NCBI GenBank assembly: GCA_013416435.1 | Contig: JACCEN010000018.1 | Coordinates: 35,301 to 99,300 of the forward strand | Length of the DNA stretch: 64,000 nucleotides | Origin: Alcaligenaceae bacterium | GTDB taxonomy: Bacteria > Pseudomonadota > Gammaproteobacteria > Burkholderiales > Burkholderiaceae_B | Direction of reading: 5' to 3' | Shown here: positions 61,186-64,000 of the stretch, piece after piece | How positions within the stretch are numbered: the stretch's first letter is position 1 | How the letters are laid out: each line of letters begins with the position of its first letter | Translations under genes and position numbers: made by a program | Notes under the pieces: model-generated | Told to the model about the DNA's origin: nothing | Databases searched by the model: none | What the model saw: only the letters and a program-made list of their open reading frames with translations

Positions 61186-61983
61186 CTATCGCGAATCAAC
61201 GAGCAGCGGTAGTGGGAGTTCCATTTGGACCCCAGACGGGGTCAAGCAAGGGGGCTGTCCTCTTCGGGGTAGACGAAAGGATCGCCAAGGACCTGGAGAA
61301 AAGGCAGGGCTCAATTTGCCTATGGTGTCGGGCAGATCACACTGGCTGCGTGCCATTTCCAGTGCTTCGTTGAAACGGTAGTAGCAATAAGAAATTGAGA
61401 TCAGCAGTTGATCCGCGACATATTGCATCTTGTTGCGGTGATGCTGCAGAAGATATAGGTATGCACCGGCTCTTGATTCATGTGACTCGGGTTCCTGTGG
61501 TTGATCGGCGGTAGACTCCAATATCAGTAACATTTGCAGCGGCTGAGAGGTTTCTGAAGTCCCTAATTTATTCATCAACGGGTGGACTTCACTTTCGGAG
61601 TTGTCACCGTACGAATAGTGGTCTAGCCGCACAGCGTTGCGTATCTTCTTCTCTACATGGTTTACCAGCTTGTTGTAAAGAAACGAGAAGAGTTTATCTA
61701 TGTCTTTTTGGTTGTCAAAGTCTATCGATGTTCCAGCCTGCTCCCAATGTTCGACTAATATCCAGGCTTCGTTTTGTACGTCGTCGTGTTCACACTCGTT
61801 TCGAGTTGCTTTCGCAATCCGCCTAAACTTATGTCGATACTTTCTTGAGAACTGCATAAACTCGGCTAGCCGATCGTCATCCATGCGGCACCATTCAGTC
61901 AGAGAAAGAAGACCTCCAAGTATTTTATGGGGTGATGGCAGTTTGATGAAATGAGACGGCAACAAGCCCGCGATTGCCGTCAT
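61186..61983 (-). CDS. Unknown protein with sigma-factor-like helical regions
   Basis: I do not recognise this protein. From ATG 61983 it has 265 residues. FRRIAKATRNECEHDDVQNEAWILVEHW (about residues 58-85) resembles region 2 of ECF sigma factors (the DLVQEAW-type helix). QYVADQLLISISYCYYRFNEALEMA (about 197-221) looks like the region 4 helix-turn-helix. The GC content is lower than its neighbours, suggesting transfer. The last 30 residues run through a degenerate palindromic repeat, so the native end may have been altered. A TTG at 62004 and ATG at 61884 are alternative starts. Confidence 0.5.
   Translation of the reverse strand: MTAIAGLLPSHFIKLPSPHKILGGLLSLTEWCRMDDDRLAEFMQFSRKYRHKFRRIAKATRNECEHDDVQNEAWILVEHWEQAGTSIDFDNQKDIDKLFSFLYNKLVNHVEKKIRNAVRLDHYSYGDNSESEVHPLMNKLGTSETSQPLQMLLILESTADQPQEPESHESRAGAYLYLLQHHRNKMQYVADQLLISISYCYYRFNEALEMARSQCDLPDTIGKLSPAFSPGPWRSFRLPRRGQPPCLTPSGVQMELPLPLLVDSR
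61228..61243. repeat. Degenerate core of the palindrome family
   Basis: GACCCCAGACGGGGTC keeps the inner inverted arms of the repeat but has lost the outer half-units. It lies in the 3' end of the sigma-like gene. Confidence 0.5.
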
Positions 61984-62145
61984 GGGCGACACATCGCTGT
62001 CCAAAGTCCATCAGGCCATCGCCCGTATCTGCGCGTAGCGATCATCACCCAGCGCAGTTCTCAGCGTTGAAACTATAGTTTAATGCAGGCACCATTTTGA
62101 CGTACAATTATGGTCTACCTATTTACAGATGTGGAGGTATTTGCC

Positions 62146-62433
62146 ATGAGTGCAGCGACCGATACCAAACAGGAACGCATTAATTTGCGGTTGGAGCACA
62201 GTGCTAAGCAGGTATTGGAGCGTGCCGCGCGTTTCGAGGGAAAAACGGTCAGCAGTTTTATCCTGACCAGTGCCCTGGCGCATGCTGAAAAAACCATTGA
62301 CGCGCACGAAATCATGCGCCTAAACAGCCAGGATTCCGAGGCGTTCTTCAATGCCCTGGTCAAGCCTGTCCGACTCAACAAGAGGCTGGCCGCCGCCCTC
62401 AAGGAGCATGAGCAACGCGTGACCAGCAAATGA
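62146..62433 (+). CDS. tacA: DUF1778 antitoxin (TacA-like)
   Basis: A 95-residue ribbon-helix-helix antitoxin with RINLRLEHSAKQVLERAARFEGKTVSSFI at the N-terminus (RHH DNA-binding) and a C-terminal toxin-neutralising tail. GGAGG sits 7 bases before ATG 62146. A -10 TACAAT (62103-62108) lies upstream. Its stop overlaps the toxin start as ATGA. TacA both neutralises and, with TacT, autorepresses. Confidence 0.88.
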   Translation: MSAATDTKQERINLRLEHSAKQVLERAARFEGKTVSSFILTSALAHAEKTIDAHEIMRLNSQDSEAFFNALVKPVRLNKRLAAALKEHEQRVTSK

Positions 62434-62933
62434 CCGACTATTCGTCTCTGTTCATCTCAGCGCTAGACGGCAGCCACGAGAGATCCGGCTTTCACTGCGG
62501 TGTGCCTTCGCTGGATAATTATCTCCACAAACAGGCTAGCCAGGATGTGAAGCGCCGCATCAGTCGCGTATTTGTTGCGACGACATCAGCGAATCCACAC
62601 ACCATCGTGGGCTATTACACATTGTCCACGCTTTCGATTGAACTCGATCAGTTGCCTGACAGTGTCGCCCGCAAGTTGCCTCGACATCCGGTCCCGGCGG
62701 CATTGCTGGGTAGGCTTGCTGTCGATCAGCAAGCCCGTGGCCATGGTGTGGGCAGAATGCTGTTGGTCAATGCCATTCAGCGCACGTTGGCAGTCAGCGA
62801 CCAGATCGCCATTTATGCCATAATCGTCGATGCCATAGACGAGCAGGCACGTAGCTTCTATGAGCAGTTTGGCTTCTCGCTGCTGGACTCGGGCGGTCAT
62901 CGCCGGTTGTTTCTGCCGCTGAAGTCTGTTTAA
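62430..62933 (+). CDS. tacT: GNAT toxin (TacT-like)
   Basis: A 167-residue acetyltransferase toxin. The acetyl-CoA motif is LAVDQQARGHGVGRMLL and the catalytic Tyr lies in ARSFYEQFGFSLL. TacT-type toxins acetylate the amino group of charged tRNAs and stop translation. The N-terminal FHCGVPSLDNYLHKQASQDVKRR is characteristic of these toxins. It is translationally coupled to the antitoxin. Confidence 0.9.
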   Translation: MTDYSSLFISALDGSHERSGFHCGVPSLDNYLHKQASQDVKRRISRVFVATTSANPHTIVGYYTLSTLSIELDQLPDSVARKLPRHPVPAALLGRLAVDQQARGHGVGRMLLVNAIQRTLAVSDQIAIYAIIVDAIDEQARSFYEQFGFSLLDSGGHRRLFLPLKSV

Positions 62934-62997
62934 CGTAAAAGTGGGACATCCTCAGCGGAAAAGCATCAGGGCGCCAAGTCAAGTTTCTCGCATATGT

Positions 62998-63258
62998 TTA
63001 TATTGACTGCCCCACAACGTTGACTTGCAGTGCTACACCCAACCGCCGGCACATGACGCCAAAACTCGCTGCCAAGTTATCCATGCTGGGATTACCCTTG
63101 GACGAGAGCATTCGGCTCAGGCTCTTTCTTGGGCAACCGATTTGGATGGCGAACTGCTCGCACCCCAGAGGCGCGCTGTTTCGGCCTCCGTTCAGAAACT
63201 GAATCACCCCGGGTTTTGAGGAGGCTGCATTTCTTGAGAGCCTTTCAGGCTTGTACAC
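62998..63258 (-). CDS. Possible antitoxin-like HTH protein or remnant
   Basis: An 86-residue frame. IQIGCPRKSLSRMLSSKGNPSMDNLAASFGVMCRRLGVALQV resembles the HTH of HigA/addiction-module antidotes (the LxRxLSxxGNPxxxxL pattern). The N-terminal half does not match and no clear ribosome site is seen, so it may be decayed. It lies in the accessory stretch 62934-63506, between the TA pair and the IS110 copy. Confidence 0.35.
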   Translation of the reverse strand: MYKPERLSRNAASSKPGVIQFLNGGRNSAPLGCEQFAIQIGCPRKSLSRMLSSKGNPSMDNLAASFGVMCRRLGVALQVNVVGQSI

Positions 63259-63329
63259 AGGCCCGATGTACCGGAAGAAACGACGAAGCGCTATAAGAGA
63301 GGTGGCAACGCCAAAGATGACCGATTATT

Positions 63330-63506
63330 CATTGGTGTAAGTTCACAGCGTAGCTGGCGCTGTCGAGCGAACCCGCCTGAGAGCATGGTCCGGGATTCGT
63401 CGGTGACATTGGTGAGCGCAGCAATGTGCATCCCGCTTCAGAGATAGAGTCGATTTCGACGTCTCCCACCGTTCGTTGCCATTCGCAAACAATACAGGAG
63501 CGAATC
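63330..63506 (+). mobile_element. Probable 5' noncoding end of the IS110-type element
   Basis: This non-coding stretch precedes the IS110-type transposase. In the IS110 family such a region encodes a bridge RNA that chooses target and donor. I cannot fold it here or place the left end exactly; the start given is approximate. Confidence 0.4.
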
Positions 63507-63756
63507 ATGGCAATATGCAAGCAGGAAGACACAATGTTTTCAAATGCGGCGGGCATTGATATCGGTGCCTCGAGTCACTGGGTGGTAGTACCACCCTCTA
63601 GGGACGATGTGCCTGTGCGAGAGTTTGGCACGATGACCGATGATTTGAATGCCCTAGCCGACTGGCTGCTGGCGTGCGGCGTCGATACGGTGGCGCTAGA
63701 ATCGACAGGCGTTTATTGGATTCCGACCTACGAGGTGCTTGAAGGCCGCGGGCTAG
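63507..63756 (+). pseudogene. IS110-family transposase, N-terminal part interrupted by another IS
   Basis: The first 83 codons of a DEDD transposase: GIDIGASSHWVVVP with the first catalytic Asp, then ALESTGVYWIPTYEVLEGRGL with the Glu. CAGGAG precedes ATG 63507. At CTAG (63753-63756) homology stops and an IS5-type end begins, so the gene is split; its remainder would lie beyond the right edge. Confidence 0.8.
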
Positions 63757-64000
63757 GGCGTGTTAACACTAATTCCCAATACCGCAATTTGATGGGAAAC
63801 TGCGGGCATGGAAATCACACCTGAACAGTTCTCTCGCATCGAACATTGCCTGCCCTTGCAGCGCGGCAATGTCAGCCTGTCCAATCTGCAAGTAGTCAAC
63901 GCCATGCTGTATGTCGCCGAGCACGGCTGCAAGTGGCGTGGCCTGCCCAAGCGCTTTGGCAACTGGCACACCATCTACACGCGCATGCGCCGCTGGACCA
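63757..64000 (+). mobile_element. IS5-family insertion sequence, left end (cut by window)
   Basis: It begins GGGCGTGTTAACAC immediately after CTAG, a YTAR-type target favoured by IS5-like elements. It holds the start of a transposase gene at 63808 and continues past the right edge. Confidence 0.75.
63808..64000 (+). CDS. IS5-family transposase, N-terminal part
   Basis: 64 codons of an IS5-type transposase before the window ends: ITPEQFSRIEHCLPLQRGN, then AMLYVAEHGCKWRGLPKRFGNWHTIYTRMRRW, the DUF4096-like N-domain. The DDE catalytic part is outside the window. It is probably intact, but this cannot be seen. Confidence 0.85.
   Translation, partial: MEITPEQFSRIEHCLPLQRGNVSLSNLQVVNAMLYVAEHGCKWRGLPKRFGNWHTIYTRMRRWT

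Noticed and set aside
63261..63333. Short plus-strand frame ending MTDYSLV before the IS110 copy, similar to the TacT start
   Set aside because: Only 24 codons with no family match beyond MTDYS; not enough to call a second toxin remnant.
63760..63769. GTGTTAACAC at the IS5 end, which also occurs in the 7144-7155 palindrome
   Set aside because: It is part of the IS terminal sequence; a short palindrome can recur by chance, so no shared regulation is claimed.

Overview
The window looks like chromosomal DNA of a high-GC betaproteobacterium of the order Burkholderiales, most probably family Alcaligenaceae (Bordetella / Achromobacter / Pusillimonas type). This rests on the housekeeping order hrcA-hemH then grpE-dnaK-dnaJ facing nadK-recN and fur-bamE-dapB, and on three Bug/TctC-type periplasmic receptors standing alone beside catabolic genes. 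The species cannot be named from sequence alone.

Layout. (1) 1-14370: a catabolic locus. An isocitrate-lyase-type gene (cut by the left edge) diverges from aconitase - cyclic amidohydrolase - cysteine hydrolase (N-carbamoyl amidase type) - CobW metallochaperone. Then come Bug receptor - flavoprotein - MmgE/PrpD - second Bug receptor, a terminator, and on the other strand a second MmgE/PrpD gene and a GntR/FCD repressor. Two identical 18-bp imperfect palindromes, upstream of the lyase gene and of gntR, are probably the GntR operator. (2) 14.4-23.1 kb: FUSC efflux-like protein, yaaA, 3-hydroxybutyrate dehydrogenase, tRNA-Ser(CGA), lipocalin, a scarred segment with two truncated genes (capD-like and a TPP enzyme), a PPC-domain protein and sodC. 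(3) 22.3-28.7 kb: a second catabolic locus. An IclR regulator diverges from RraA-type aldolase - SMP-30 lactonase - Bug receptor - 2-hydroxyacid dehydrogenase - NIPSNAP protein, followed by a His-rich periplasmic protein and a PuuE-type deacetylase. (4) 28.7-42.9 kb: SDR, serS, rarA, lolA, ftsK, trxB, smr, CBS protein, an sdhC-sdhD-sdhB set without sdhA, acetyltransferase, icd, DUF1841 and two small cytochromes c. (5) 43-61 kb: moxR - GNAT - VWA, an M16 peptidase, the heat-shock block with two readable sigma-32 promoters, hemH, hrcA, nadK, recN, fur, bamE, dapB, murB and tRNA-Gly(GCC). (6) 61-64 kb: accessory end with a sigma-like unknown protein, a TacA/TacT toxin-antitoxin pair, and an IS110-type transposase interrupted by an IS5-type element that runs off the right edge.

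A family of about 17 nested palindromes (two GGGGTC-N-GACCCC hairpins around a 4-nt centre, 30 bp in all) is scattered from 14.4 to 57.5 kb. The copies lie mostly between genes, but three sit in frame inside smr and several supply the last codons and stop of a gene.

The most interesting candidate system is locus 1. Ring-opening amidohydrolase, carbamoyl hydrolase, flavoprotein oxidoreductase, PrpD/aconitase dehydration-hydration and an isocitrate-lyase-type C-C cleavage together read like an uncharacterised route for a cyclic ureide or imide carboxylic acid. The substrate is unknown and the pathway is inference.
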